A stretch of DNA of 64,000 nt from an uncultured Chlorobiaceae bacterium (GTDB taxonomy: Bacteria > Bacteroidota > Chlorobiia > Chlorobiales > Chlorobiaceae). Shown here one piece after another: positions 24,307-33,990 of this stretch. The translations under genes were made by a program, and so were the position numbers. The notes under the pieces are model-generated. The model did not search any database. It had not been told where the DNA came from and was given only the letters and a program-made list of their open reading frames with translations. Each line of letters starts with the position of its first letter. Position 1 is the stretch's first letter. Location of the stretch: positions 37,303 to 101,302 of the forward strand of contig CAITSZ010000012.1 in NCBI GenBank assembly GCA_903895195.1, read 5' to 3'.

Positions 24307-24666
24307 TCAATCTTAGTTCGCACATCGGTGTGGCTCTTCGTGCAGGCAAGCCTGCAGCCTTTGGCTGTTAAGCACAAGCGGCCAGGTTATCGATCAGCAT
24401 TGAGCGAGAATGAATGCATTTTGGTCGATTAGGCTAATCCCGACAGACTGCCAGGGGATAACTCGTTTACGCCTCTTTGCAGAGGTTATTTTTCCACGTA
24501 ACGCCTGTAGGATGCCGGAGTGGTCATAAACCGCTCTGGCATCAGGTACGTACCATGGCCCCGGTGATGTGAAGATGTTTCAGGACATAGACCCAGTATT
24601 TAGCGAAGCCGCATGCTGGTTGATACCATACCATCCAAACCGCCATGCTGTTCAATGAATTTTATA
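24307..24666. repeat. Island repeat at the boundary with the export operon
   Basis: The part at about 24540-24645 is an inverted copy of about 13757-13857. Upstream (about 24500-24530) there is an inverted version of the TTTATGACCACTCCGGCA motif seen near 10540. No gene. Confidence 0.7.
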
Positions 24667-26925
24667 CTAAGCAATTTGACGGCTGGCCAGCTCCTTGAAA
24701 AATCCATCCTGAGCCATTAATTCATCATAAGTGCCGGACTGCACAATACGCCCTTTGTCAAGGCAGTATATGCGGTCAGCATGACGGATGGTGCTTAGCC
24801 TGTGGGCAATCACAATGCGGGTTGCCTTAAGCTGCTCAAGACTCTTGCTGACTAACTCCTGCGTTCGGTTGTCAAGGGCACTGGTGGCTTCGTCAAAAAA
24901 GATGATGCCTGGTTTACGGACAAGGGAACCGGCAATAATCAACCGCTGCTTCTGCCCGCCGGAGAGTGTTCCGCCGCCCTCACTGATAACAGTATGCATG
25001 CCCATTGGCATCTGACGAATATCTTCATCAAATCCAGCCATTTTCGCCGCTTCCCAGGCATCGTCCACGGTAAGGGTGGATGAGCCTATGATGTTCTGCA
25101 AAATAAATCCTGGTTGCAACTGGCCGTTCTGCATTACTACTCCAATCTGGCGGCGGACAGCCTGTACATTCAAGGATGCCAGATCCTCTCCATCATAATA
25201 AACAGTACCGGAATCGGGTTGTTCAAACCCAAGAAAAAGCCTCAGGAGGGTTGACTTCCCCGAGCCGGACCCGCCAACAAGCGCAATAAACTCGCCCGGT
25301 GCTGCTGAAAAATTGATATCATAAAGTATCTGAGGGCTGTCACTGCTGTAGCTGAAGTTCAAGTTATGGAGCGTAAGAGCCCCTGAAAGCTTGCCGGGAT
25401 ATTTTTTTGTTTCATCCGACTCCGGCATCATCTCAAGAACCGGTTTCAACCGTTCATAGAGCGGCACTACATTAAGACTCGCAATAACGGTCATCACCAT
25501 ATGCAAAAGAGTGGTCTGAAAACCAGTATAGGCGGAGGTAAAGGCAATAAAATCGCCGGCATTGAGTCTCTCCTGCTGCATAAAGCTACCGGCAGAAAAA
25601 ATAATAAGCGATAGTGCCGCCACAGGAAAAGAGGTCGTCACTACGGTAAGCGTGTTCTGAAGTTTTCCTGCCTCAAAGTGTAAGCTCCGTTCACGAATAA
25701 AAAGATCAGCCCATCTTGAAAAAGCTGCCTTTTCAGTGCCGGTCACTCTGATCTTTGTAATACCGCCAAGCAGGTTACCAAGGAGGCCGAAAATCTTCCC
25801 CTGCACCCGAAGCGCTTCACGATTGAGCGAGAGCTGACGAAGAGAGATAAAAACCGTCACGATAATTATAATAACCGTCAGCACCAACGCAACAAGCGCC
25901 AGCTTCCAGCTATAGTAAAAAAGCAGTCCGAGCGTTAAGACGCTAAACATCATACCCAGGAGGACGCTAACAACTGAACTGCTCAAAATCTCGCGGATCT
26001 GCGTCGCACCCATCACCCGTGCAGCCAGATCACCTGAAGAGTATGTGCGAAAAAAAGTGCTCGGGAGATTCAAAAGCCGGTCTATAAGACCGGGCTGTAT
26101 CAGCATATCAATACGGGTCTGCATCCTCATAGCGGCAATCTGCTTGGCCAGATCAAATCCCGTCACCGAAATAACGCTTGCCACCAAAATCAATGTCAGC
26201 TGCAAAAGCTGGCTGCGATCAGACTGCGGTATTATGGAACCAAAAAGCATACCGGTCAATACAGGAGTCAAAAGACCAAGGAGTGCTCCAGCGACCCCAA
26301 GCAAAAGCATCCGTATCAGATCACCCCGACACCCAAGCATGCCAAACGTAAGGAGCTCTTTGCCAAACATCGGTTTTTCCGGGAACGGACGATAAAACAT
26401 CCACGCCTGTTCGGCAATACCCTCAGCAACAACTTGGGTAAGCTCAACTGCTTCATTGGTAAAAGTGTCAACAAGCCGGTACCCTTGAGGGGCACCAGGC
26501 AAAAGGGCAAGGGGTTTTTTATCATCGACGCTATAACAAAGCATGGGACCGTTATCAAGGGTCCACCACCGTTCAGCTTTTCGGAGCGTCACCCTGCGTG
26601 CCCGCACACCTGAAAAACGACAAAGCAACTGCAGAGGATCCTCATGGGACTCGCTCGACTCACCATATGGCTTGCGGAATGTTATAGCGGCCGCTTGCCC
26701 AACCATGAAGCAGGCTGCAAACAAGGGGTCTGATTCAAACGCGCTTTCTTTTACACCCTTATTACCATGCATCATCGATGCAATTCGGCCCAGGACTGTG
26801 CGATACTCCTTCTGCCGGGTGCTTGCTTTGAGGGCCGCTTTTTCTGCGAACGTCCGATCAGCCACTTTCTCTTTTATGCCTTTATCCATACTATGAGGTT
26901 TTGATGAGTCCGGCATAGACGCCAT
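24667..26925 (-). CDS. RiPP-associated ABC transporter without peptidase domain (NHLM ABC2 type)
   Basis: 752 residues. An N-terminal region of about 200 residues without membrane segments, then an ABC exporter core: six membrane helices (about 210-490) and an ATPase domain with Walker A GGSGSGKST, signature LSGGQKQR, Walker B IIFFDEATSALD and the switch IAHRLST. The large extra N-terminal domain and the pairing with a C39-peptidase ABC gene are typical of the second transporter of Nif11/NHLP bacteriocin export systems. The start at 26925 overlaps the upstream gene by 35 bases; ATGs at 26916 and 26889 are alternatives. Probably a half-transporter partner of the upstream protein. It is the last gene of the operon. 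Confidence 0.88.
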   Translation of the reverse strand: MASMPDSSKPHSMDKGIKEKVADRTFAEKAALKASTRQKEYRTVLGRIASMMHGNKGVKESAFESDPLFAACFMVGQAAAITFRKPYGESSESHEDPLQLLCRFSGVRARRVTLRKAERWWTLDNGPMLCYSVDDKKPLALLPGAPQGYRLVDTFTNEAVELTQVVAEGIAEQAWMFYRPFPEKPMFGKELLTFGMLGCRGDLIRMLLLGVAGALLGLLTPVLTGMLFGSIIPQSDRSQLLQLTLILVASVISVTGFDLAKQIAAMRMQTRIDMLIQPGLIDRLLNLPSTFFRTYSSGDLAARVMGATQIREILSSSVVSVLLGMMFSVLTLGLLFYYSWKLALVALVLTVIIIIVTVFISLRQLSLNREALRVQGKIFGLLGNLLGGITKIRVTGTEKAAFSRWADLFIRERSLHFEAGKLQNTLTVVTTSFPVAALSLIIFSAGSFMQQERLNAGDFIAFTSAYTGFQTTLLHMVMTVIASLNVVPLYERLKPVLEMMPESDETKKYPGKLSGALTLHNLNFSYSSDSPQILYDINFSAAPGEFIALVGGSGSGKSTLLRLFLGFEQPDSGTVYYDGEDLASLNVQAVRRQIGVVMQNGQLQPGFILQNIIGSSTLTVDDAWEAAKMAGFDEDIRQMPMGMHTVISEGGGTLSGGQKQRLIIAGSLVRKPGIIFFDEATSALDNRTQELVSKSLEQLKATRIVIAHRLSTIRHADRIYCLDKGRIVQSGTYDELMAQDGFFKELASRQIA

Positions 26926-29083
26926 CGGTGGCCATCAGTGAACTGTGCGTTCCTCGTTCCTTAACAACGCCGTATTCCAAAACAATAATCTCGTCACAAT
27001 CACGGATAGTGCTCAGACGATGTGCTACAATAAGGGAGGTACAACCCCTACGGCGGATGTTACCATCAATCACCATCTCAGTTGCCGGATCAAGCGCACT
27101 CGTCGCCTCGTCAAGAATAAGAATAGAGGGATCAGTCGCAAGAGCACGGGCTATCTCCATTCTCTGGCGCTGACCGCCGCTGAAGTTATTACCCCCTTCA
27201 CTAAGCACCCCCTGATAACCTCCGGTACGAGCGGCAATAACGTCATGTATGGCTGCATCCTCTGCAGCTCGAGCAATCTCCTGCTGCGGAAGAGTAGTAT
27301 CCCACATGGCAATATTTTCAGAAATGGTCCCCTCAAAAAGAGTAATATCCTGATCAACCATACCGACCGAATTAACAAGCACCCTGCGCGGGGTCTCACT
27401 CCGCGGCTTACCGTCAAAGAGAACCTCTCCGCTCCACGGCTCAAAAAGACCAGCCACAATTTTTGCAATAGTCGACTTGCCTGACCCCGACCCGCCAACA
27501 ATTGCCACCCTTGCGCCTGGAGCAAGCTTAAGCGAAAAATCAGTGATAAGAGGGGGCTCAAGGGGATTGTAGCCGAAGGTTACATTTTTTAACTCAACAA
27601 AGCCGGAAAGTTTTTCATGCTTAGCACTTCCTATGATTGCTGCATGATTGATCTCATCATCGTCATCTACCAAGGTCGCCTCATTATTGACCACATCATC
27701 AAGCCTTTGTATGTCACCTGACGCCTCCTGCAGTTTCTGGCCAAGCGTCACCATCTGGTTGACCGGCGCAAGAAAGGAGAGCAAGAGACTTTGGAAGGCA
27801 ACCAGCATTCCCATCGTCAGCTCCCCATCCATAACACGCAACCCACCGGCAGACAAAATTGCAATATTACCTGCCGTCTGCAGAAATGGTGGAATGGCCA
27901 GCAAAAAAACAGTTGACACTTCAAGCGTCTGGCGGCCTGCCACCATGTTAGCAAACAGTCCAGACCAGCGCGAAAAAAAGTCTTGTTCACTCCCTGTTGC
28001 CTTAATGCTCTCAATCGTTTTTATGCCATAAAAAGTGGTTCCAAGCAGCTTGCCGTTATCCTGCTGGAACTTCTGGTTTAGGACAATACGTCGACCGGAG
28101 ACAAAAGAGAGAGCAAAGCCGTTCAATGCAGCGATTAAAATGGCAACAATAGTCAGCACCACATCGTAGCGGAACATCATAAGGGCATAAAAAATAATCA
28201 ATAGAACATTAAGACCATTCGACGACAAGTCCCCGGCCACAATGGTTGCCACCTTATCGTTCAGCTGCACACGATTTGAAATTTCACCAGCTTGACGCAT
28301 GGTGAAAAACCTGATCGGGAGAGCAAAAACATGGTTAAAGAACTTTGTTGACGAGGTCAATGCAAGCTTTGTTTCAGCTCTCAGCAGGTAGTGCTGCTGC
28401 AACCAGGCAAGAGCCGCCTGCAAAAGGGCCGTAACCAGCATACCCACCAGCAAAGGCTGCATCCAGCCACTCATTCCCTTTACGAGGACATAGTCAATAT
28501 AAATCCGCAAAAAAGAGGGTACAACAAGACCGGGTATGACCAGCAAAAGACTAACAAGAACAATGTAGACCAGCGCTGTTTCGAGGCCCGGCAACCGCTT
28601 TTTGAGCCCATCAACGAGACTAAAGGGTTTACCTCCCTTTTTAAAATCAGCGGTCGGCGCAAAAGTCAAGATCACTCCTGAAAAAGAGTCACTAAACTCC
28701 TCCGCACCAACCTTACGAGGGCCTGAACCGGGATCGTTGATATAATAGACACCGTTTTTATATCCCTCCAGCACAACAAAGTGATAGAGGTTCCAAAAAA
28801 CAATCACCGGAAGTCGCTTTTCAAAAATCTCGTTCGGCTCCAGACGAAAGCCCTTGGCTTCTAAACCGTAAGTACGTGCTGCCTTCAAAAGATTACTGGC
28901 TTTGCTTCCATCTCTCGATACACCACAAGCATCACGGAGTTTCTCAAGCGGCTCAAACCGCCCGTAATAGGCCAAAATCATCGCCAGCGATGCCGCACCA
29001 CACTCCACAGCCTCCATCTGCAACACGGTCGGGGTTTTTACCCTGAGCTCTTTCCAAGGCAGTTGTCCTTGCTGCAGTTTCAT
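26891..29083 (-). CDS. Peptidase C39-ABC transporter (PCAT), leader-cutting exporter
   Basis: 730 residues. Residues 10-140 are a C39 double-glycine peptidase with Cys28 (MEAVECGAASLAMILAYYG), His101 (WNLYHFVVLEG) and Asp117 (INDPGSG). Six membrane helices follow (about 165-440). The ATPase carries GGSGSGKST, FSGGQRQRMEIARAL and ILILDEATSALD. Such proteins cut after Gly-Gly and export the core. The Nif11 leaders in this window end in Gly-Gly or Gly-Ala, so they are the expected substrates. The start overlaps the stop of the TolC-type gene (ATGA), pointing to translational coupling. Confidence 0.93.
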   Translation of the reverse strand: MKLQQGQLPWKELRVKTPTVLQMEAVECGAASLAMILAYYGRFEPLEKLRDACGVSRDGSKASNLLKAARTYGLEAKGFRLEPNEIFEKRLPVIVFWNLYHFVVLEGYKNGVYYINDPGSGPRKVGAEEFSDSFSGVILTFAPTADFKKGGKPFSLVDGLKKRLPGLETALVYIVLVSLLLVIPGLVVPSFLRIYIDYVLVKGMSGWMQPLLVGMLVTALLQAALAWLQQHYLLRAETKLALTSSTKFFNHVFALPIRFFTMRQAGEISNRVQLNDKVATIVAGDLSSNGLNVLLIIFYALMMFRYDVVLTIVAILIAALNGFALSFVSGRRIVLNQKFQQDNGKLLGTTFYGIKTIESIKATGSEQDFFSRWSGLFANMVAGRQTLEVSTVFLLAIPPFLQTAGNIAILSAGGLRVMDGELTMGMLVAFQSLLLSFLAPVNQMVTLGQKLQEASGDIQRLDDVVNNEATLVDDDDEINHAAIIGSAKHEKLSGFVELKNVTFGYNPLEPPLITDFSLKLAPGARVAIVGGSGSGKSTIAKIVAGLFEPWSGEVLFDGKPRSETPRRVLVNSVGMVDQDITLFEGTISENIAMWDTTLPQQEIARAAEDAAIHDVIAARTGGYQGVLSEGGNNFSGGQRQRMEIARALATDPSILILDEATSALDPATEMVIDGNIRRRGCTSLIVAHRLSTIRDCDEIIVLEYGVVKERGTHSSLMATDGVYAGLIKTS

Positions 29084-30639
29084 AGTGTGCTTTTGGTGTT
29101 TTCGAGTACCGGAATGGTAACAAGGTCATGCTCGTCAACACTGTAACGTCCATCCTGTTCATGCATAAGGGCTGCAATTTGATAACGAAAAGTCAGCAGC
29201 GCAGAAGCGTATCCTCTTTCGGCACCAAGAAGCTGTTTTTCCGCATTGGCCAGATCTGTACTAACATTCTGTACCTTGAAAAGGTCTGAGATACCCGCTC
29301 TGAACTTCTTGAGCTCTACAGCGTAGAGAATACGGTATGTCTCTGCACTTTTCATACTAAGTCGCCATACAGCAGCGGTATTTTTAACTGATTCAGCAGC
29401 GACTCCCACCCCTTCTACAATAGTCCGCTCAAGTGCATCTCTGTTGATTACCGCAGTTTCATACACCGCACTGCTGCGGATAAAAGCTGACTCGTTGCTG
29501 TGGTTCCCGGCAGCGACGGTATAGGAGAGCGTTGCTGACACATTGGGACCTGGAACCTGGCTGGTCAACGAGGTTATATAATCATTAACCGTTGAGCCTT
29601 TATGCTCGCCGTTGTATCCTGCGAACAGAATAAGATCAATTTTGGGCTTCATCAGATCCCGGCTCCCTGTCAACAGATCATTTGTCGCATCGCTCTGCAG
29701 TCTCAATGCGTGGAGATCAGCGCGGTTTGAGAGAGCTTTGGTTCTCAGTCTGGAGAGTTCACCAAGGTGCGCTACATCACCATCAGGAATTGGGAATGCG
29801 TCGATAGGCTCTTCAGGTTCTTCACGTCCCTTAGTGGGACGACCAACAGCAATGAACAAGTCACTCCATGCCTGACGAAGCGACTGAGCATCCCTAAGCT
29901 CGGTAGCTTCCAATTGCTGCTTGTAAGCCTCAGCCTGAGATGCCCTGACAACGGCAACCTCTCCTGCTCCAGCCAGTGCCGTTGTAGCCCGCAAACTCTC
30001 TTCAGCATAGTTACTAAGCTGATGGTCGAGCTTTAAGGTCCGGTATGCATAAACGTAATTCCAGTATGCCCCGGCGGCTGAATAGATAGTCGTCGTAGCG
30101 GTATGCTGCAACATATAGCTTTCGGCCTCATAACTTTTCCGGGATGCCCTTAATGCCATCCGGTATGAGTTGTTCCCGAGCCCCCGCATAAGAGGCAACG
30201 TAAATGAAACGCCAGCTGTAGCCACGTTGCTTGTTTGAAGCCCGGGTAGGGTAGATCCCTTAACAGATACGGACGGGGCAATAATCAAGCCAAAAGGAAG
30301 GAGTATGCTTGATGATAATGTCGATGAAACTGTTTTAAGTTCAGGAGCTAAAGCTGTTGATTCCACATGGCTATAACCGGAAGAGAGTGATAGTTGTGGA
30401 TCAAATGGTGAGCGTGTAGCAAGGACGCTACCCTCTGAAGTACGCATATTCTGTTTTTCCAGCAGAATTCCTGGTGAATGGTCAAGCGCTGTTGTGACCA
30501 TTTCAAGAAGAGAAACAGATGCTGATGCGGGTACAGGCATTAAAAACATGAGGGAGATAGCAAACACAATCAGCACGTTGACTCTCCTGAATAGAGGAGG
30601 GAGACTCAATGGCCGAGCATGACTATAGCTGTTCGTCAT
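29080..30639 (-). CDS. TolC-type outer-membrane efflux protein of the RiPP export system
   Basis: 519 residues. A long basic N-terminus precedes a signal peptide ending near ASAS (about residue 41). The body has two TolC-like halves with long amphipathic helices (for example DHQLSNYAEESLRATTALAGAGE) and beta-strands around residues 95-130 and 330-380. It should provide the outer-membrane channel for cores pushed out by the two ABC proteins through the HlyD adaptor. It sits between the adaptor gene (one base gap) and the peptidase-transporter gene (4-base overlap). Unlike the RND factors in this window it has no lipobox. Confidence 0.88.
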   Translation of the reverse strand: MTNSYSHARPLSLPPLFRRVNVLIVFAISLMFLMPVPASASVSLLEMVTTALDHSPGILLEKQNMRTSEGSVLATRSPFDPQLSLSSGYSHVESTALAPELKTVSSTLSSSILLPFGLIIAPSVSVKGSTLPGLQTSNVATAGVSFTLPLMRGLGNNSYRMALRASRKSYEAESYMLQHTATTTIYSAAGAYWNYVYAYRTLKLDHQLSNYAEESLRATTALAGAGEVAVVRASQAEAYKQQLEATELRDAQSLRQAWSDLFIAVGRPTKGREEPEEPIDAFPIPDGDVAHLGELSRLRTKALSNRADLHALRLQSDATNDLLTGSRDLMKPKIDLILFAGYNGEHKGSTVNDYITSLTSQVPGPNVSATLSYTVAAGNHSNESAFIRSSAVYETAVINRDALERTIVEGVGVAAESVKNTAAVWRLSMKSAETYRILYAVELKKFRAGISDLFKVQNVSTDLANAEKQLLGAERGYASALLTFRYQIAALMHEQDGRYSVDEHDLVTIPVLENTKSTL

Positions 30640-30640
30640 G

Positions 30641-31762
30641 TTATTTACCCTCGCCCAATATGTATTTTTTAAACACAGGAATAACCATGTCTATTGGGCG
30701 ATGTTCCTCGACAGTAATTCGTCCTGTACTGATGGTTCCTGAAGTAACCTTTACTCGAGGTCCTTTACCCGAAGTCCAACGATAGCCACTATAGGTCGAT
30801 GCATCACGGCGTAATTTGACCACAACCTTATAGACCGGGCCACCTGCAGTGAATTTATGAGCAAGAGACTCATTACTATCGTTTTCAATTGAAGCAGTGG
30901 TCTCGGGGTAATCGCTCACAGTAATAACATCACCAATGATATGTCCATACTCTTCAGGCGCAACTGTAGAAGGCGAGACAAAAACCGTCATCCCTTTTTT
31001 TGCCTGCTTTGCTTTAGTGGCAGAAACGTACATATAGAGCAAAAGACCCGAAGGTGAATTGCCTTTTGCATCCGTCTCCTCAAGCATCAGAAGATATCTG
31101 CCTGCACTGACAAAATCACCATTATTATACTGAACCTCTGTCACCTTACCCCTGTATGGGGCAACCAAAACCGTCTGCCACTTATAGTTGTATCGTGCAG
31201 CATCAAAACGGCGGTCAGAAGCCGCACTTTTTTCTTCAATACCGTAAAGCTCATTTTTGGCGGTCATCAAATCCTGACCTGCGCTTGTCACCAAGGTCTT
31301 TTCGACAAGCCCCTCCTTAAAGAGAGCGGTAAGCCTATCAACCCTATCTGAAAGTGAAGCAATCGTTTTTTGAAGAAAAGCCTGACGTTCTTTCTTGTGC
31401 TGGCTTAAAAACTCTGTTTCAGATCGAGCCGTTTCAACAGCCTCACGCAGTTCCGGCTGCTCGACAACACCAATAACCTGGCCTTTTTGAACCACGTCTC
31501 CACCCTTCACCTTAAACTCCCTCAGTACCCCGTTCGTCCGAAGATAAATAGAATCAATAGTGCCCGTTACCATCGTTATTCCTTCACCTGGAACCGTTAC
31601 AGGAATTTTGCCCATAAACCCCCATACAATAATCGACAACAGCAAAATCCCTCCTGCAAGCAAAGCAATCCAGCCGCGAGGGTCAGTAACCGGCATCAAC
31701 CGATCAAGGTCATCAGGAGAACTCAGCTTTTTAAGCGCCTCTTTTCTAAATTCCAGAGCCAT
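30641..31762 (-). CDS. HlyD-family adaptor of the RiPP export system
   Basis: 373 residues. One membrane helix (WIALLAGGILLLSIIVWGFM, about residues 31-50), then a periplasmic part: a lipoyl half (LREFKVKGGDVVQKGQVIG), a coiled coil of about 90 residues, the second lipoyl half (LVAPYRGKVTEVQYNNGDFV) and beta-barrel domains. No signal cleavage is expected, as usual for adaptors of type I secretion. GAGGAGT precedes the ATG. The 5' leader of this gene carries a CCCCCCAACCCCC tract much like the C-rich tract before the Nif11 genes, which may hint at shared post-transcriptional control. It lies about 100 bases after the radical SAM gene. Confidence 0.9.
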   Translation of the reverse strand: MALEFRKEALKKLSSPDDLDRLMPVTDPRGWIALLAGGILLLSIIVWGFMGKIPVTVPGEGITMVTGTIDSIYLRTNGVLREFKVKGGDVVQKGQVIGVVEQPELREAVETARSETEFLSQHKKERQAFLQKTIASLSDRVDRLTALFKEGLVEKTLVTSAGQDLMTAKNELYGIEEKSAASDRRFDAARYNYKWQTVLVAPYRGKVTEVQYNNGDFVSAGRYLLMLEETDAKGNSPSGLLLYMYVSATKAKQAKKGMTVFVSPSTVAPEEYGHIIGDVITVSDYPETTASIENDSNESLAHKFTAGGPVYKVVVKLRRDASTYSGYRWTSGKGPRVKVTSGTISTGRITVEEHRPIDMVIPVFKKYILGEGK

Positions 31763-31863
31763 AAAAAAGACTCCTCAAGAGTTTGGGGGTTGGGGGGCAG
31801 TGCAAAACCGTTCGTTGACAAGTATAGACAAAAAAAATAAATAACTCAGGCGCCAAACCATAT

Positions 31864-33318
31864 TTAAAGCTCTTGCGAGACAGCAGTTATTTTGGGTCGA
31901 AGTTTTTCTATTTCTCTCTTTCTTTCAGGAGTGATATCACGAAACTCTGGCTTATTGTCTGACTGAATTCCCTGATTCAGCACAGCAGCACAGATCTCTT
32001 TGCTCCGGAATGCATCGATATAGGCTTCCAGATAGGTGGTGAGGTTGTCCTTGTATGACGAGCAGAATTCAATACCCCCCTCACCGAATTGCTTTGCCCG
32101 AAGCCGCTTGTTGGCGCATCCGCCTCCGCAAATTGGCAGGACGTTGCACTCGCGGCACTCGGCGTCATTATAAGCGTCCGTACCGATCGAGTATCGGGCC
32201 TGCAAGTCGGGGTTGGTAATCGGCTCATCTTCATGGATGTTACCGATAACCATGTCGGGCTTGCCTACATCTTCCCAGCACTGGTAGAGCTCCCCTTCAG
32301 GGCCCATGACAAAGCCTTGATGAGATGTGGCCACGCAGATGCTATCTAAGTTGCCGGAGGGATAGAAATCTGCAGATGGCGCCTTGCTCTTGCAGCGATG
32401 CTGCTCGAAGGTAAAGTCTGTCCATTCCTGGAGGTCAAGACCACAGGAGTGCTCGTACCCATGGTCGATGCTCGTGTTGACATGGCCTGCATAGACCATG
32501 AGTTTCTTCCTCTTGAAGCGCTCAAGCAGAGCATCTCGCAAGCCGACAAACTTGTCCCGGTTGGTTTTGTCGACATTGACGCGGATAGCACAAGCGCCTT
32601 TGTAGTCCGAGTTCATCAAGTTATCAACGTTTGAAAGAATTCGTTGAAAAGTTGAACCTCCTCCGGCCAGCACCCGCCGGGTATCGTGTACATGCTCGGG
32701 GCCGTCGAGGGTAATCTGGATGGAATTGATTTTGAGATCGTTGAGGCGGGCGATTTTGTCAGCATCGAGCAGGTAACCGTTGGTGACCATGCCAAAATCC
32801 TCGATGTTTAGGCCAAGGGACTTGACCCGTTCAGTAATGTTGCAAATAACATCAAACGCGAGCAGGGGTTCTCCTCCGTACCATGCAATCGAAAGATGGC
32901 GGATATCCTTATAGCTCTTAATGAAATGAATCAACCGGGCCACGGTCTCAGAAGTCATCATGGATGAGTCTGACTGGCTGTTCTCAAAGCAATAGGGGCA
33001 ACGAAAATTGCACAGCAAGGTTGGGCATATGGTGAGCCCGAGCCGTGAGGTGTCGAAACAAATGGCATGTCTCTTGTACTGTCGTGCGAGCAGCAGCCGG
33101 GCTTCTTCCCCCTCGGCAACTATAACCTTATTTTTTCGCAGCAACGCAAGTAGGCTGCTGTCTTTAATCGATCCTGTATCACTTCTCGCATCCCGTATCG
33201 CCGCCAAATCCATGAAGTGCTGGGTATCCAGTTCGACAAGCGTATTGGTGATGGCGTTATAAACGAAACTGCCGGTATGCTCCGCCTGAAAAAGCGTATT
33301 GTATCGTGACCAGTTCAT
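31864..33318 (-). CDS. Radical SAM/SPASM peptide-modifying enzyme
   Basis: 484 residues from the ATG at 33318 (a TTG at 33354 would add 12). The first 90 residues resemble the small wHTH leader-binding domain common in RiPP maturases. The radical SAM cluster motif is CNFRCPYC (CxxxCxxC), followed by WYGGEPLL and the strand motif SIQITLDGPEHVHD. The C-terminal SPASM region has Cys-rich GELYQCWEDVG and CRECNVLPICGGGCANKRL, expected to hold two further Fe-S clusters. Enzymes of this group make thioether or C-C crosslinks, epimerise or splice core residues. With no other maturase nearby it is the prime candidate to modify all Nif11 cores. It is the first gene of the export operon. Confidence 0.9.
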   Translation of the reverse strand: MNWSRYNTLFQAEHTGSFVYNAITNTLVELDTQHFMDLAAIRDARSDTGSIKDSSLLALLRKNKVIVAEGEEARLLLARQYKRHAICFDTSRLGLTICPTLLCNFRCPYCFENSQSDSSMMTSETVARLIHFIKSYKDIRHLSIAWYGGEPLLAFDVICNITERVKSLGLNIEDFGMVTNGYLLDADKIARLNDLKINSIQITLDGPEHVHDTRRVLAGGGSTFQRILSNVDNLMNSDYKGACAIRVNVDKTNRDKFVGLRDALLERFKRKKLMVYAGHVNTSIDHGYEHSCGLDLQEWTDFTFEQHRCKSKAPSADFYPSGNLDSICVATSHQGFVMGPEGELYQCWEDVGKPDMVIGNIHEDEPITNPDLQARYSIGTDAYNDAECRECNVLPICGGGCANKRLRAKQFGEGGIEFCSSYKDNLTTYLEAYIDAFRSKEICAAVLNQGIQSDNKPEFRDITPERKREIEKLRPKITAVSQEL

Positions 33319-33655
33319 GGGGTGTTCCGGTGTGGTGATGATGGGGGGGCTCAAAGTTTATGACAACGTAACATAAGAAGTTCTATTCTTTATCAAATTA
33401 TGCAATGAGCCGGGCCTAGATATTTTCAATTGACAAAATGCGATCCCTGAAAACTTCGTCTGATTTCATCTTTTCAATGAAACGCTCTTGCTTGATCTAA
33501 TGACTATGGATAACTCCGGTTGGATTCTTGTCAGTTAATAACAGCTTCTGCAGAGCAGCAGCACAATAGCAAGAAAGGAAGAATCAAAGTGTGATTACCA
33601 AAGGTATGGTAAGCATCAGCAAATTCCTGGTCTGTGCATCTATAGTTTTCGCTAC
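33319..33655. other. Upstream region of the radical SAM gene, with Nif11 debris
   Basis: Holds the 5' region of the radical SAM gene and the Nif11 remnant at 33420-33508. A 76-residue plus-strand frame (33591-33821) runs over a second remnant and is not called. Confidence 0.5.
33420..33508 (-). pseudogene. Nif11 leader remnant with frameshifts
   Basis: The minus strand has SLDQARAF-like codons, but the start ATG is broken by an inserted base. A one-base insertion in the next conserved segment (AGAGCGTTTCATTGAAAAG) shifts the frame. The following MKSDEVFRDRILSIENI ends at a stop. Similarity ends at the middle of the leader. Confidence 0.78.
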
Positions 33656-33740
33656 TTACCTCGGTATTGGTGTTCCCCCATCTGCCGCATCAAGATCCTT
33701 ATCGCTTAGCTCTGCGGCTACCTCTTTAATCTCGGTGCCT
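33656..33740 (-). pseudogene. C-terminal fragment of a Nif11 precursor
   Basis: The minus strand reads EIKEVAAELSDKDLDAADGG followed by TPIPR and a stop. It is the end of a leader, with Gly-Gly (preceded by Asp instead of Ala), plus a five-residue core starting TP as in precursor F. No upstream leader half in frame. Together with the remnant at 33420-33508 it may come from two different genes. Confidence 0.72.
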
Positions 33741-33990
33741 TGCCATCCCTATCCTGGCATCAATAATTGCAAAATCAGAAAAGCAATAAAAGGGGAAGAG
33801 CGGCTTTTTCTTTCAGCGTAAAAGTATTGGCTTGATTCTTAGGATGGGTTTTTTACAATGTAAAGAAGATGCAAAGGCTCAGAAGAGAAAAGATCGTTTT
33901 GTAGCTAAACAGGTCAAATAAATATATAAAATCTTGTAGTTGATTTGAATGTAATTGAATAAATATTTTCCAGATAACTCTATCATTCAT

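Noticed and set aside
7400..24660. Integron-like cassette array
   Set aside because: Single genes between repeats suggested it, but genes lie on both strands, no integrase was seen, and the repeats lack the paired core sites of attC.
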